From NCBI GenBank assembly GCA_026984835.1, contig JALSRI010000179.1, positions 1-38,225 of the forward strand: a stretch of DNA of 38,225 nt, read 5' to 3'. Below, one piece after another: positions 25,988 through 37,050 of this stretch. The translations under genes were made by a program, and so were the position numbers. A model generated the notes under the pieces. The model had not been told where the DNA came from, searched no databases, and worked only from the letters and a program-made list of their open reading frames with translations. Numbering within the stretch: position 1 is the first letter of the stretch; every line of letters starts with the position of its first letter. This DNA comes from Thiohalobacter sp. GTDB lineage: Bacteria > Pseudomonadota > Gammaproteobacteria > DSM-19610.

Positions 25988-28419
25988 TGGCCGATCCCGA
26001 GTCCCGCGAACGGCTGGCCCTGGAGGCCAATGTGGTGCTGCCGCAGCGGGTTTCCGGTATCGTGTTCTGGGGGCTGGTGCTGATCGGCCTGCTGGCGGCG
26101 CTGCCGCTGCTGCAGTACCGCGAGGACCAGATCCTGCAGCACCAGCAGTCATCCATCGACCGTGCTGTCGCCATGCTCAGCCAGGCCGTGGCGCGCAGCC
26201 CGGCGATGGCGGTGGATGAGCTGGTGGAGGAAGCCCGCCGCCTGGTCGCCGGTTCGCCGACCATACGCGCTCTCCATGTCCGCACTCCCGGCCGGCAGTT
26301 CCGGATCGGTTCGGAGTCCGCGGACGGCAGCCGCTACGAGCGCATCCTGCTGCTGCCGGCTGCGGTGGCCGAAGGCGGCGCGCAACGGGTGCAGTTGTCC
26401 TTTCTGCTGCCCTCCATGGAGTCGCAGATCGCCGCCACCCGCAAGAATCTGGTGCTCGGCATGGGGGGGCTGTTCCTGCTGTTCGGCCTGGTGCTGCAGC
26501 GGGTGTTGCAGCACATCCTGACCCGGCCGTTCCGGCAGATGGTGGGCACCGTGCAGGCCTTGCTGGATGGTGACGAGACGGTTCGCTTCGACACCCGGCG
26601 GCGTGACGAATTCGGTTACCTGGGGCGTTTCATCAACCACGCCCTGGACCGTTCCCTGGCGCAGCGCGACGCCCTCAACGAGACCCTGGCGCAGGCGCGC
26701 CGCGTGGAGCGCGAGCTGCACGAGGAAAAGGAGAAGGCGGTGGTCACGCTCCATTCCATCGGCGACGGCGTCATTACGACGGACGGCGACGGCCGCATCG
26801 ACTACATGAACCGGGTGGCGGAGAGCCTCACCGGCTGGACGCTGGAGGAAGTGGCGGGAAGCCCGCTGGGCAAGCTGCTGCGACTGGTGGAGGAGGAGAG
26901 CGGCCGTGCCCTGCCCAACCCGGTCGACCGCTGCCTGAGCTCGGGCGAGCTGGTGGCCGGCGAGGATCACCGCCTGCTGATCCGCAACGACGGCGAGGAG
27001 GTGGCTATCGCGGACTCCGCGGCGCCCATCTGCAACCGCGAGGGCGAGGTCATCGGTGCGGTGCTGGTGTTCCGCGATGTCGGTCATGCCCGCCGGCTGG
27101 CGCGCCAGCTTTCCTACCAGGCCAGCCACGATCCGCTCACCGGCCTGTACAACCGCCGCGAGTTCGAGGCCCGGCTGGAGGCGCTGTGCGAGGGCGCTGG
27201 TCACGAGGGGGCGCGCCACGCGTTGTGCTACATAGACCTGGACCAGTTCAAGGTCGTCAACGATGTCTGCGGGCACGGCGCCGGTGACGAACTGCTGTGC
27301 CAGCTTGCCGGCCTGCTCGCCAGCCAGATCCGCGAGGCCGATGTGCTGGCGCGCCTGGGGGGCGACGAGTTCGGCGTGCTGTTCAGCCACTGCAGCACGG
27401 AGCAGGCGCTGCGCATCGCCGAGAACATCCGTTCGGCCGTCCGTGACTACCGCTTCCTGCATGGCGAACGCAGCTTCGAGGTGGGGGCGAGCATTGGTGT
27501 GGTGTCCATCGGCGCGGCCGCACAGGCGACGGAGGTGATGAGTGCCGCCGACATCGCCTGCTACGCGGCCAAGGACGGTGGCCGCAACCGTGTCCACCTG
27601 TACGAGCCGGGCGACGACGAGGTGGCGGCGCGCCGGGGCGAAATGGACTGGGTGGGCGCGATCCACGAGGCGCTGGCGCAGGACCGGTTGTCGTTGCTCT
27701 GCCAGCCGGTGGTGCCGCTGGGCGTGGACGGTCTCAAACCCCATTTCGAACTGCTGCTGCGCATGCGCGGCGCAGACGGCGGGCTGGTGCCGCCGATGGC
27801 ATTCATCCCGGCGGCCGAACGCTACAACCTGATGCCGGACATCGACCGCTGGGTGGTCCGGGCGGCGCTGGATCGGGTTGCGCGGCTGGATCCGGCCTAC
27901 GACGAGGCGGTGTTCCTGATCAACCTCTCCGGCCAGTCGCTGTGCGATCCGGCCTTCGTGGCGTTTCTGGAGGCACAGCTGGCGCGCGGCCAGGTGGCGC
28001 CTTCACGGCTGTGTTTCGAGATCGCCGAGCGGGCGGCGTTTTCCAACCTGCAGCGCGTCGGCGAGGCGGTCGCCCGCCTGCGCTGCGCCGGCTGCCGGTT
28101 CGCGCTGGACGACTTCGGCGGCGGCCTGACTTCGTTCAGCCATCTCAAGAAGCTGGCGGTGGACTACCTGCTCATCGACGGCGCGCTGGTGCGGGACATG
28201 GCGACCGACGAGGTGGATGCCGCCATGGTGACCGCCATCAACGACATCGGCCACGTGATGGGACTGCGCACCGTGGCCAAGATGATCGAGGACGAGGAGA
28301 CGCTGCGGGCGCTGCGGGCGATCCGCGTCGATTTCGGCCAGGGCTACTGGATCGCGCCACCGGCGCCGCTCGGGGAGCTGCTCGGAGAGGCGGCCGACGG
28401 TGGCGCCATCGTCGCCTGA
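25987..28419 (+). CDS. Membrane GGDEF/EAL protein with HAMP and PAS, EAL probably inactive
   Basis: The 810-residue protein has membrane segments at about 23-42 and 154-173 around a periplasmic sensor, then a HAMP region (about 175-225), a coiled coil, a PAS domain (about 255-375), a GGDEF domain with intact GGDEF (458-462), and an EAL domain starting at ELL (Glu588). The GGDEF half should make c-di-GMP. In the EAL half the KID motif reads LID (Leu729 for Lys), and A-E-x-x-E reads AKMIE (Lys765 for Glu). DDFGGG, FEIAE, the NLSGQ asparagine and QGY are kept. Breakdown of c-di-GMP is therefore doubtful, and binding remains possible. The start was chosen at the TGATG overlap. Confidence 0.9.
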   Translation: MADPESRERLALEANVVLPQRVSGIVFWGLVLIGLLAALPLLQYREDQILQHQQSSIDRAVAMLSQAVARSPAMAVDELVEEARRLVAGSPTIRALHVRTPGRQFRIGSESADGSRYERILLLPAAVAEGGAQRVQLSFLLPSMESQIAATRKNLVLGMGGLFLLFGLVLQRVLQHILTRPFRQMVGTVQALLDGDETVRFDTRRRDEFGYLGRFINHALDRSLAQRDALNETLAQARRVERELHEEKEKAVVTLHSIGDGVITTDGDGRIDYMNRVAESLTGWTLEEVAGSPLGKLLRLVEEESGRALPNPVDRCLSSGELVAGEDHRLLIRNDGEEVAIADSAAPICNREGEVIGAVLVFRDVGHARRLARQLSYQASHDPLTGLYNRREFEARLEALCEGAGHEGARHALCYIDLDQFKVVNDVCGHGAGDELLCQLAGLLASQIREADVLARLGGDEFGVLFSHCSTEQALRIAENIRSAVRDYRFLHGERSFEVGASIGVVSIGAAAQATEVMSAADIACYAAKDGGRNRVHLYEPGDDEVAARRGEMDWVGAIHEALAQDRLSLLCQPVVPLGVDGLKPHFELLLRMRGADGGLVPPMAFIPAAERYNLMPDIDRWVVRAALDRVARLDPAYDEAVFLINLSGQSLCDPAFVAFLEAQLARGQVAPSRLCFEIAERAAFSNLQRVGEAVARLRCAGCRFALDDFGGGLTSFSHLKKLAVDYLLIDGALVRDMATDEVDAAMVTAINDIGHVMGLRTVAKMIEDEETLRALRAIRVDFGQGYWIAPPAPLGELLGEAADGGAIVA

Positions 28420-28436
28420 GCTGTGCGCGACCGGGG

Positions 28437-29294
<858 letters not shown>

Positions 29295-29388
29295 GGCGGT
29301 GTCCAGCGAACTCCGGTGTGGCGGGAGGCGGCGATTCTCGCACGCGCCACGGTGCGGGGACAAGGCGGGCGGCCGCCGTGGCGGGCCG

Positions 29389-29418
29389 TTGACGCGGGCT
29401 TGGCGGCTGCCGTATCAT
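29389..29418 (+). promoter_or_regulatory. Promoter of the five-tRNA cluster
   Basis: TTGACG (29389-29394) and TATCAT (29413-29418), 18 bp apart, are followed by the GC-rich discriminator CGCGGGCCCG. Such a discriminator is typical of stringently controlled stable-RNA promoters. The predicted start is near 29425, 47 bases before tRNA-Pro. Confidence 0.65.
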
Positions 29419-29471
29419 CGCGGGCCCGCACGCGGTTCGCGCGGCTGGCGAGGCGAGTCCGACCGGGTTTG

Positions 29472-29548
29472 CGGGGTATAGCGCAGTCTGGTAGCGCGCC
29501 TGCTTTGGGAGCAGGAAGTCGGGGGTTCGAATCCCTCTACCCCGACCA
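29472..29548 (+). tRNA. tRNA-Pro (UGG)
   Basis: The acceptor CGGGGTA pairs with TACCCCG, the discriminator is A, and CCA is encoded (29546-29548). The anticodon stem CCTGC/GCAGG bears loop TTTGGGA with anticodon TGG. The T-arm is GGGGGTTCGAATCCCTC. Confidence 0.97.
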
Positions 29549-29590
29549 AAAGGCAAGCCCGCCGGGTGTGGGCAAGGAGCCAGGCTTCGA

Positions 29591-29667
<77 letters not shown>

Positions 29668-29690
29668 ACACGGGGCGCACAGGGTTCAAT

Positions 29691-29767
29691 GGCGGGCGTA
29701 GCTCAGTTGGTAGAGCACAGGATTGTGACTCCTGTGGTCGCCGGTTCGATCCCGGTCGCTCGCCCCA
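29691..29767 (+). tRNA. tRNA-His (GUG)
   Basis: The acceptor GCGGGCG pairs with CGCTCGC (one G-U). The extra G at 29691 serves as G-1 opposite the discriminator C764, the hallmark of tRNA-His. The anticodon loop TTGTGAC has GTG. CCA is encoded. Confidence 0.97.
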
Positions 29768-29775
29768 TTACAAAC

Positions 29776-29851
29776 GGGCCGTTAGCTCAATTGGCAGAGC
29801 AGTGGACTCTTAATCCATTGGTTGTAGGTTCGATTCCTACACGGCCCACCA
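29776..29851 (+). tRNA. tRNA-Lys (CUU)
   Basis: The acceptor GGGCCGT pairs with ACGGCCC, the discriminator is A, and CCA is encoded. The anticodon loop CTCTTAA has CTT, the less common lysine isoacceptor, which reads only AAG. A UUU-reading tRNA-Lys must lie elsewhere. Confidence 0.96.
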
Positions 29852-29919
29852 TCTTCCCCATCCCGTGGTCTCCGATATCCCGTTGACATGACGGGCTTAT
29901 CCCCGATATTCCAAACCGG

Positions 29920-29925
29920 TATAAT
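29920..29925 (+). promoter_or_regulatory. Candidate -10 box before tRNA-Leu
   Basis: A perfect TATAAT lies 38 bp before tRNA-Leu. The TTGACA at 29883-29888 is 31 bp away and too far to serve as its -35. At 17 bp there is only TTATCC. It could give tRNA-Leu and tig an independent start. Confidence 0.4.
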
Positions 29926-29963
29926 GGCTTGCGACCTGCGTCCCCGCGGCCCGGGGCGACAGG

Positions 29964-30048
29964 GCGAAAGTGGCGGAACTGGTAGACGCGCAGGATTTAG
30001 GTTCCTGTGGGGCAACCCGTGAGAGTTCGAGTCTCTCCTTTCGCACCA
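29964..30048 (+). tRNA. tRNA-Leu (UAG)
   Basis: The acceptor GCGAAAG pairs with CTTTCGC, the discriminator is A, and CCA is encoded. The anticodon loop TTTAGGT has TAG. A long variable arm (TGGGGCAACCCGT) marks a class II tRNA. Confidence 0.97.
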
Positions 30049-30149
30049 AATAAACAACTAATTGAAATAAAATCAAAAACTCGGCCATGGCGCAGTTCGT
30101 GCGGTGGCTGTCCAGTGAATCACAGCATGCAGGGTACCGAGGAAATCAC

Positions 30150-31430
30150 ATGCAAGTCTCAGTAGAAGCGGAACCGGGCCTGACGCGCCGGATGAAGGTG
30201 CAGATTCCGGCCGAACAGGTCGACCAGCAGGTGGAGAACAAATTGCAGCAGCTGGCCAGGTCGGTGCGTCTGGACGGCTTTCGGCCCGGCAAGGTGCCGA
30301 TCAGCGTGGTCAGGAAGCGCTACGGCGAGCAGGTGCGGCTGGAGACGGCCGACGAGCTCATCGCCTCCACCTATGAAGAGGCGTTGCAGCAGCAGAACCT
30401 GCAGCCGGTGGGCGAGCCGGATATCGAACACACCCGCAACGAGCCGGGCCAGCCGTTCGAGTATGTCGCCGTGTTCGACGTCTACCCGGAGGTGGAGCCG
30501 CCGGATCTGAGCGACCTGGTGGTGGAGCGGCCGGTGACGGAGATCACGGACGCCGACGTCGACACCATGCTGGAGAAGTTGCGCCGGCAGCGCATGACCT
30601 GGCAGGAGGTCGATCGGGAGGCCCGGCAGGGTGACCGGCTCGACATCGACTTCGAGGGCCGCATCGACGGCGAGCCCTTCCCGGGCAACAGCGCCGCGCA
30701 CGTGCCGCTGGAGCTGGACTCCGATACCATGATCCCCGGTTTCGAGGAACAGCTGGTGGGCGCGAAGCCCGGCGAGACCCGCAGCATCGAAGTGACCTTT
30801 CCGGACGACTACGGGTCGAAGGAAGTGGCGGGCAGGACGGCGACCTTCGATGTCAAGGTGAACACGGTGTCCGAACCGGTGCTGCCGGCACTGGACGATG
30901 AGTTCGCGCGTGCCTTCGGCGTCGGCGACGGCGGCCTGGAAGCGCTGCGCGCCGAGGTCCGGCGCAACATGGAGCGGGAACTGGAAGTGGCCGTCAAGGC
31001 AAAGGTCAAGCAGCAGGTGTTCGATGCGCTGCTGGAACGCGCCGATGTCGACGTGCCGGCCTCGCTGGTGGACAGCGAAGTGGAGGCGCTGATCAAGAAG
31101 CAGGGCGGCGATGCCGACACAGACACCGACCGTGATCGCGCGGCGCTGGAAGAAGAGGCGAAACGCCGCGTGGCCCTGGGCCTGCTGATTGCCGAGATCG
31201 TCAAGCGCAACCAGCTCCAGGTCGATCCGGAGCGGGTGCGCAGCATGGTGGAATCCATCGCCGCTTCCTACGAGAAGCCGGATGAAGTCATCCAGTGGTA
31301 CTACAGCAACCAGGAGATGCTGGGTGGCATCCAGACCTACGTACTCGAGGACACGGTCGTCGAATGGGTCGTTGACCATGCAAAAGTTGATGATAAATCA
31401 AAGACTTTTGAAGAAATCATGCAGTCCTGA
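30150..31430 (+). CDS. tig: Trigger factor
   Basis: The 426-residue ribosome-bound chaperone meets nascent chains at the exit tunnel. The N-terminal domain carries the ribosome-docking loop GFRPGKVP (about residues 43-50). The FKBP-type domain is at about 160-245 (GDRLDIDFEGRIDGEPFPG, MIPGFEEQLVGAKPGE), and the helical C-terminal arms follow. The ATG at 30150 has GAGGAA 7 bp upstream and starts at the conserved MQVSVE. An in-frame ATG at 30087 would add 21 residues. It lies about 100 bp after tRNA-Leu and heads the tig-clpP-clpX-lon order. Confidence 0.96.
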   Translation: MQVSVEAEPGLTRRMKVQIPAEQVDQQVENKLQQLARSVRLDGFRPGKVPISVVRKRYGEQVRLETADELIASTYEEALQQQNLQPVGEPDIEHTRNEPGQPFEYVAVFDVYPEVEPPDLSDLVVERPVTEITDADVDTMLEKLRRQRMTWQEVDREARQGDRLDIDFEGRIDGEPFPGNSAAHVPLELDSDTMIPGFEEQLVGAKPGETRSIEVTFPDDYGSKEVAGRTATFDVKVNTVSEPVLPALDDEFARAFGVGDGGLEALRAEVRRNMERELEVAVKAKVKQQVFDALLERADVDVPASLVDSEVEALIKKQGGDADTDTDRDRAALEEEAKRRVALGLLIAEIVKRNQLQVDPERVRSMVESIAASYEKPDEVIQWYYSNQEMLGGIQTYVLEDTVVEWVVDHAKVDDKSKTFEEIMQS

Positions 31431-31463
31431 AGCAGGATTGCCACAGTAAAGGAAACCTTCCCG

Positions 31464-32129
31464 ATGTCCGATAGCATCTATAATGGCGGGGCCGGTGACG
31501 TCCAGGCGCTGAACCTGGTCCCGATGGTGATCGAGCAGACCGCGCGGGGTGAGCGCGCCTATGATATCTATTCGCGTCTGCTCAAGGAACGCGTGGTGTT
31601 CGCGATCGGGCCGGTCGAGGATTACATGGCGAACGTGGTGGTGGCGCAGCTGCTGTTCCTGGAGTCGGAGAACCCCGACAAGGACATCCACCTCTACATC
31701 AACTCGCCGGGCGGGTCGGTGACCGCGGGGCTGGCGATCTACGACACCATGCAGTTCATCAAGGCCGACGTCAGCACCATGTGCATCGGCCAGGCGGCCA
31801 GCATGGGTGCCATCCTGCTGGCCGGCGGCGCCAAGGGCAAGCGCTACTGCCTGCCGCATTCGCGCATGATGATCCACCAGCCGCTGGGTGGCTTCCAGGG
31901 CCAGGCGACCGATATCGACATCCATGCCCGCGAGATCCTGCTGATCCGGGACCGGCTCAACAAGATCCTCGCCAAGCATACCGGCCAGAGCCTGGAGCAG
32001 ATCGAGGCCGATACGGACCGGGACAACTTTTTTGGCGCCGAGCAGTCGAAGGAATACGGTCTGGTGGACGAAATTCTCGTGTCGCGGGCGGCTGCCGGCG
32101 ATGGCGGGGAAGCCGGGGCGGCAGACTAG
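31464..32129 (+). CDS. clpP: ATP-dependent Clp protease proteolytic subunit
   Basis: The 221-residue serine protease forms the tetradecameric chamber fed by ClpX or ClpA. The catalytic triad is Ser113 in GQAASMGA, His138 in [11 protein letters not shown] and Asp187 in DTDRDNFF, with the same spacing as in E. coli. The short N-terminal propeptide precedes [17 protein letters not shown] is upstream of the ATG. It starts 33 bp after tig and is probably cotranscribed with it. Confidence 0.97.
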   Translation: MSDSIYNGGAGDVQALNLVPMVIEQTARGERAYDIYSRLLKERVVFAIGPVEDYMANVVVAQLLFLESENPDKDIHLYINSPGGSVTAGLAIYDTMQFIKADVSTMCIGQAASMGAILLAGGAKGKRYCLPHSRMMIHQPLGGFQGQATDIDIHAREILLIRDRLNKILAKHTGQSLEQIEADTDRDNFFGAEQSKEYGLVDEILVSRAAAGDGGEAGAAD

Positions 32130-32154
32130 GCGCAGGCGGGCGGCGGCAATAACC

Positions 32155-32183
32155 GCTGACAAGTGCCGGAATAACTTGTCAGC
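32155..32183. repeat. 10-bp inverted repeat in the clpP-clpX spacer
   Basis: GCTGACAAGT (32155-32164) and ACTTGTCAGC (32174-32183) are perfect complements around a 9-base loop. No T-run follows. The right arm overlaps the candidate clpX -35 box, so it could be an operator or a transcript-end hairpin of clpP. Confidence 0.6.
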
Positions 32184-32204
32184 CCGCGAAAGACATAGTT
32201 GAAT
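32176..32204 (+). promoter_or_regulatory. Candidate clpX promoter
   Basis: TTGTCA (32176-32181) and TTGAAT (32199-32204), 17 bp apart, match consensus at five and four of six positions. The predicted start near 32211 gives a leader of about 77 bases, which contains the palindrome AACCGGG-GG-CCCGGTT (32211-32226). Confidence 0.45.
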
Positions 32205-32287
32205 AGGGAAAACCGGGGGCCCGGTTCGGGTAAAGGCTGAGCGCCGGCTGCCGATCTGCTGGTCAGGGAAACATCGAGGACAGTCCA

Positions 32288-33565
32288 TTGAGTAACGAAA
32301 GAAACGGCAAAGGCGACGACGGCAAGCTGCTGTACTGCTCATTCTGCGGCAAGAGCCAGCATGAAGTACGCAAGCTGATCGCCGGTCCCTCGGTGTTCAT
32401 CTGCGACGAATGCGTGGAGCTGTGCAACGACATCATCCGCGAAGAGATGCAGGAGAAGTCGGCCGCCGGCGGCAGCAAGCTGCCCACCCCGCACGAGATC
32501 AAGGACGTGCTCGACGAGTACGTCATCGGGCAGAACAGCGCCAAGAAGGTGTTGTCGGTGGCCGTCTACAACCACTACAAGCGCCTCGAGGCCGGTTACA
32601 AGAAGGACGACGTCGAGCTGTCCAAGAGCAACATCCTGCTCATCGGCCCGACCGGTTCCGGCAAGACGCTGCTGGCGGAGACGCTGGCGCGCCTGCTCAA
32701 CGTGCCGTTCACCATCGCCGACGCCACCACGCTGACCGAAGCCGGCTACGTGGGCGAGGATGTCGAGAACATCATCCAGAAGCTGCTGCAGAAGTGCGAC
32801 TACGACGTCGAGAAGGCGCAGACCGGCATCGTCTACATCGACGAGATCGACAAGATCTCGCGCAAGTCGGACAATCCATCCATCACCCGCGACGTGTCGG
32901 GCGAGGGCGTGCAGCAGGCGCTGCTCAAGCTCATCGAGGGCACGGTCGCCTCGGTGCCGCCGCAGGGCGGGCGCAAGCACCCGCAGCAGGAATTCCTGCA
33001 GGTCGACACCGCCAACATCCTGTTCATCGTCGGCGGCGCCTTCGCCGGGCTGGAGAAGATCATCAGCCAGCGTTCCGAGGCGGGCGGCATCGGTTTCTCG
33101 GCCGAGGTCAAGAACAAGGACGAGACGCGCAACGTCGGCGAGATCCTCTACGACGTCGAGCCCGAGGATCTGATCCGGTACGGCCTCATTCCCGAGTTCG
33201 TCGGCCGCCTGCCGGTGGTCGCCACCCTGGAGGAGCTCGACGAGGACGCGCTGGTGTCGATCCTGACCGAGCCCAGGAATGCGCTGACCAAGCAGTACGC
33301 CAAGCTGTTCGAGATGGAGGGCGCCGAGATCGAGTTCCGCGAGGACGCCCTGCGCGCCGTGGCCCGCAAGGCCATGGAGCGCAAGACCGGCGCCCGTGGC
33401 CTGCGCACCATTCTGGAGCAGGTGCTGCTGGATACCATGTACGAACTGCCGTCACTGGACAACGTGCAGAAGGTGGTGGTGGACGAGCGCGCCATCGAGG
33501 GCGAGTCCGAGCCCTACCTGGTCTACGAATCCTCCGATTCCGAGCAGCGCGCGGCTTCCGATTGA
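32288..33565 (+). CDS. clpX: ATP-dependent Clp protease ATPase subunit ClpX
   Basis: The 425-residue AAA+ unfoldase delivers tagged proteins to ClpP. The N-terminal zinc-binding domain has Cys17, Cys20, Cys39 and Cys42. Walker A is GPTGSGKT (120-127), the pore loop is GYVGED, Walker B is [10 protein letters not shown], and the IGF loop for ClpP docking falls in GGIGFSAEV. The start codon is TTG at 32288 with GAGGA 7 bp upstream. The next in-frame ATG would delete the zinc domain. An independent promoter is suggested upstream. Confidence 0.96.
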   Translation: MSNERNGKGDDGKLLYCSFCGKSQHEVRKLIAGPSVFICDECVELCNDIIREEMQEKSAAGGSKLPTPHEIKDVLDEYVIGQNSAKKVLSVAVYNHYKRLEAGYKKDDVELSKSNILLIGPTGSGKTLLAETLARLLNVPFTIADATTLTEAGYVGEDVENIIQKLLQKCDYDVEKAQTGIVYIDEIDKISRKSDNPSITRDVSGEGVQQALLKLIEGTVASVPPQGGRKHPQQEFLQVDTANILFIVGGAFAGLEKIISQRSEAGGIGFSAEVKNKDETRNVGEILYDVEPEDLIRYGLIPEFVGRLPVVATLEELDEDALVSILTEPRNALTKQYAKLFEMEGAEIEFREDALRAVARKAMERKTGARGLRTILEQVLLDTMYELPSLDNVQKVVVDERAIEGESEPYLVYESSDSEQRAASD

Positions 33566-33728
33566 GATTGGCGCTGCAGCCCGGATCCCGCGAGGCGGCT
33601 GTGCGAAATTGCACCGCTTCGCGGTGAGTCAGAAGCACGGCGGAATTCGCCCGCCCATCCATCGTCCTCCAGCCCCCATGGCTGGCTCGGTTCTTGCAAA
33701 ATTCCAGGGGAAGGCGGGGAAAGCGCCA

Positions 33729-33756
33729 TTGAAATGCCGGTTGGCCGCCCCCATAT
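33729..33756 (+). promoter_or_regulatory. Sigma-32 (heat-shock) promoter of lon
   Basis: TTGAAA (33729-33734), a 14-bp spacer and CCCCATAT (33749-33756) match the sigma-32 consensus CTTGAAA-N13-17-CCCCATNT almost completely. The predicted start is near 33763. lon is a classic heat-shock gene, so the context agrees. Confidence 0.85.
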
Positions 33757-33762
33757 CCACTG

Positions 33763-33792
33763 CCGGTATCCGGCCTCGAGGCCGCCTACCGG
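33763..33792 (+). promoter_or_regulatory. Hairpin at the predicted 5' end of the lon mRNA
   Basis: CCGGTA-TCC-GGCCTCGAGGCC-GCC-TACCGG is a 30-base near-perfect palindrome that begins at the predicted transcription start. Paired outer arms (6 bp) and an inner self-complementary 12-mer would fold at the extreme 5' end. It could protect the message or respond to temperature. Confidence 0.6.
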
Positions 33793-33821
33793 ATGACAGA
33801 TTTCAAATGAGGTGCTCCTGA

Positions 33822-36275
<2,454 letters not shown>

Positions 36276-36290
36276 CCGCGGCTTCCCCGG

Positions 36291-36333
36291 GCCCGCCGGA
36301 CGCATTGCCGCGTCCGGCGGGCCTTTTGTTTTG
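36291..36333 (+). terminator. Intrinsic terminator after lon
   Basis: GCCCGCCGGACGC (36291-36303) pairs perfectly with GCGTCCGGCGGGC (36310-36322) over a 6-base loop, followed by CTTTTGTTTTG. It is a very stable Rho-independent end. Confidence 0.92.
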
Positions 36334-36335
36334 TG

Positions 36336-36365
36336 TTGACGCCGAGCCGGCCGGCTTGGTATAAA
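36336..36365 (+). promoter_or_regulatory. Promoter of hupB
   Basis: TTGACG (36336-36341) is spaced 18 bp from TATAAA (36360-36365), and the -10 is extended by TGG just upstream. It sits directly after the lon terminator. The predicted start near 36372 gives a leader of about 137 bases. Confidence 0.75.
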
Positions 36366-36508
36366 ACGCGCTTGCAGTACGGCGCTGATCGTCCGAAGCC
36401 CGGACGGCGTTCCAGATTTCCCTTGCGGCCCGGCGGGTCCGGGTCTCGCTGCTGAACGGACAACGAAATTCAACTTTCTTTCCAGATCTTTCTGAGGGTC
36501 TCAACTAC

Positions 36509-36781
36509 ATGAACAAATCCGAACTGATTGATGCTGTCGCCAGTGCTGCCGATCTCTCCAAGGCGGACGCCACCCGGGCCGTTGATGCGGTCATCGATAC
36601 GATCACGGACACCCTGCGCAAGGGCGATTCGGTGGCCGTGGTGGGCTTCGGCACTTTCGAAGTGCGTCAGCGCGCCGCGCGTGCAGGCCGCAACCCGCAG
36701 ACCGGTGAAACCATCCAGATAAAGGCTTCCAAGGCGCCTGCCTTCAAGGCTGGAAAAGCGCTCAAGGATGCCGTAAACTAG
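36509..36781 (+). CDS. hupB: DNA-binding protein HU-beta
   Basis: The 90-residue histone-like protein bends and compacts DNA. It starts [11 protein letters not shown] and carries the HU signature [20 protein letters not shown] (about residues 46-65), which forms the DNA-binding arm with the conserved proline. GAGGG precedes the ATG. The place after lon is conserved in gammaproteobacteria. Only 12 bp separate its stop from tRNA-Val, so hupB and the two tRNAs are probably on one transcript. Confidence 0.97.
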   Translation: MNKSELIDAVASAADLSKADATRAVDAVIDTITDTLRKGDSVAVVGFGTFEVRQRAARAGRNPQTGETIQIKASKAPAFKAGKALKDAVN

Positions 36782-36793
36782 CGCGCTTCCCAG

Positions 36794-36869
36794 GGGTGCT
36801 TAGCTCAGCTGGGAGAGCATCTCCCTTACAAGGAGAGGGTCGGCGGTTCGATCCCGTCAGCACCCACCA
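36794..36869 (+). tRNA. tRNA-Val (UAC)
   Basis: The acceptor GGGTGCT pairs with AGCACCC, the discriminator is A, and CCA is encoded. The anticodon stem TCTCC/GGAGA bears loop CTTACAA with TAC. Confidence 0.97.
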
Positions 36870-36877
36870 TGGTTTCA

Positions 36878-36954
36878 GGAGCGGTAGTTCAGCTGGTTAG
36901 AATACCGGCCTGTCACGCCGGGGGTCGCGGGTTCGAGTCCCGTCCGCTCCGCCA
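36878..36954 (+). tRNA. tRNA-Asp (GUC)
   Basis: The acceptor GGAGCGG pairs with CCGCTCC, the discriminator is G, and CCA is encoded. The anticodon stem CCGGC/GCCGG bears loop CTGTCAC with GTC. It lies 8 bp after tRNA-Val. Confidence 0.97.
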
Positions 36955-36965
36955 TATACCAGCCG

Positions 36966-36993
36966 AAAGGGCGTCCATGTCGGGCGCCTTTTT
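36966..36993 (+). terminator. Intrinsic terminator after tRNA-Asp
   Basis: AAAGG-CGTCC (36966-36976, one bulged G at 36971) pairs with GGGCGCC-TTT (36982-36991) over loop ATGTC, followed by T to 36993. It closes the hupB-tRNA unit. Confidence 0.75.
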
Positions 36994-37050
36994 GGTTTCC
37001 GGCGCAAGACAATTACAATCCCTACGGGAAACGCATTCGGGAATACCACC

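Noticed and set aside
33601-33626. Hairpins GTGC-GAAATT-GCAC and CACCGC-TTC-GCGGTG after clpX
   Set aside because: They are short and lack a T-run, so I do not call a terminator. Their role, if any, is unclear.
33807-33821. Four-codon ORF MRCS abutting the lon start
   Set aside because: Its only support is a stop codon touching the lon ATG. The GAGG inside it is simply the lon ribosome-binding site.
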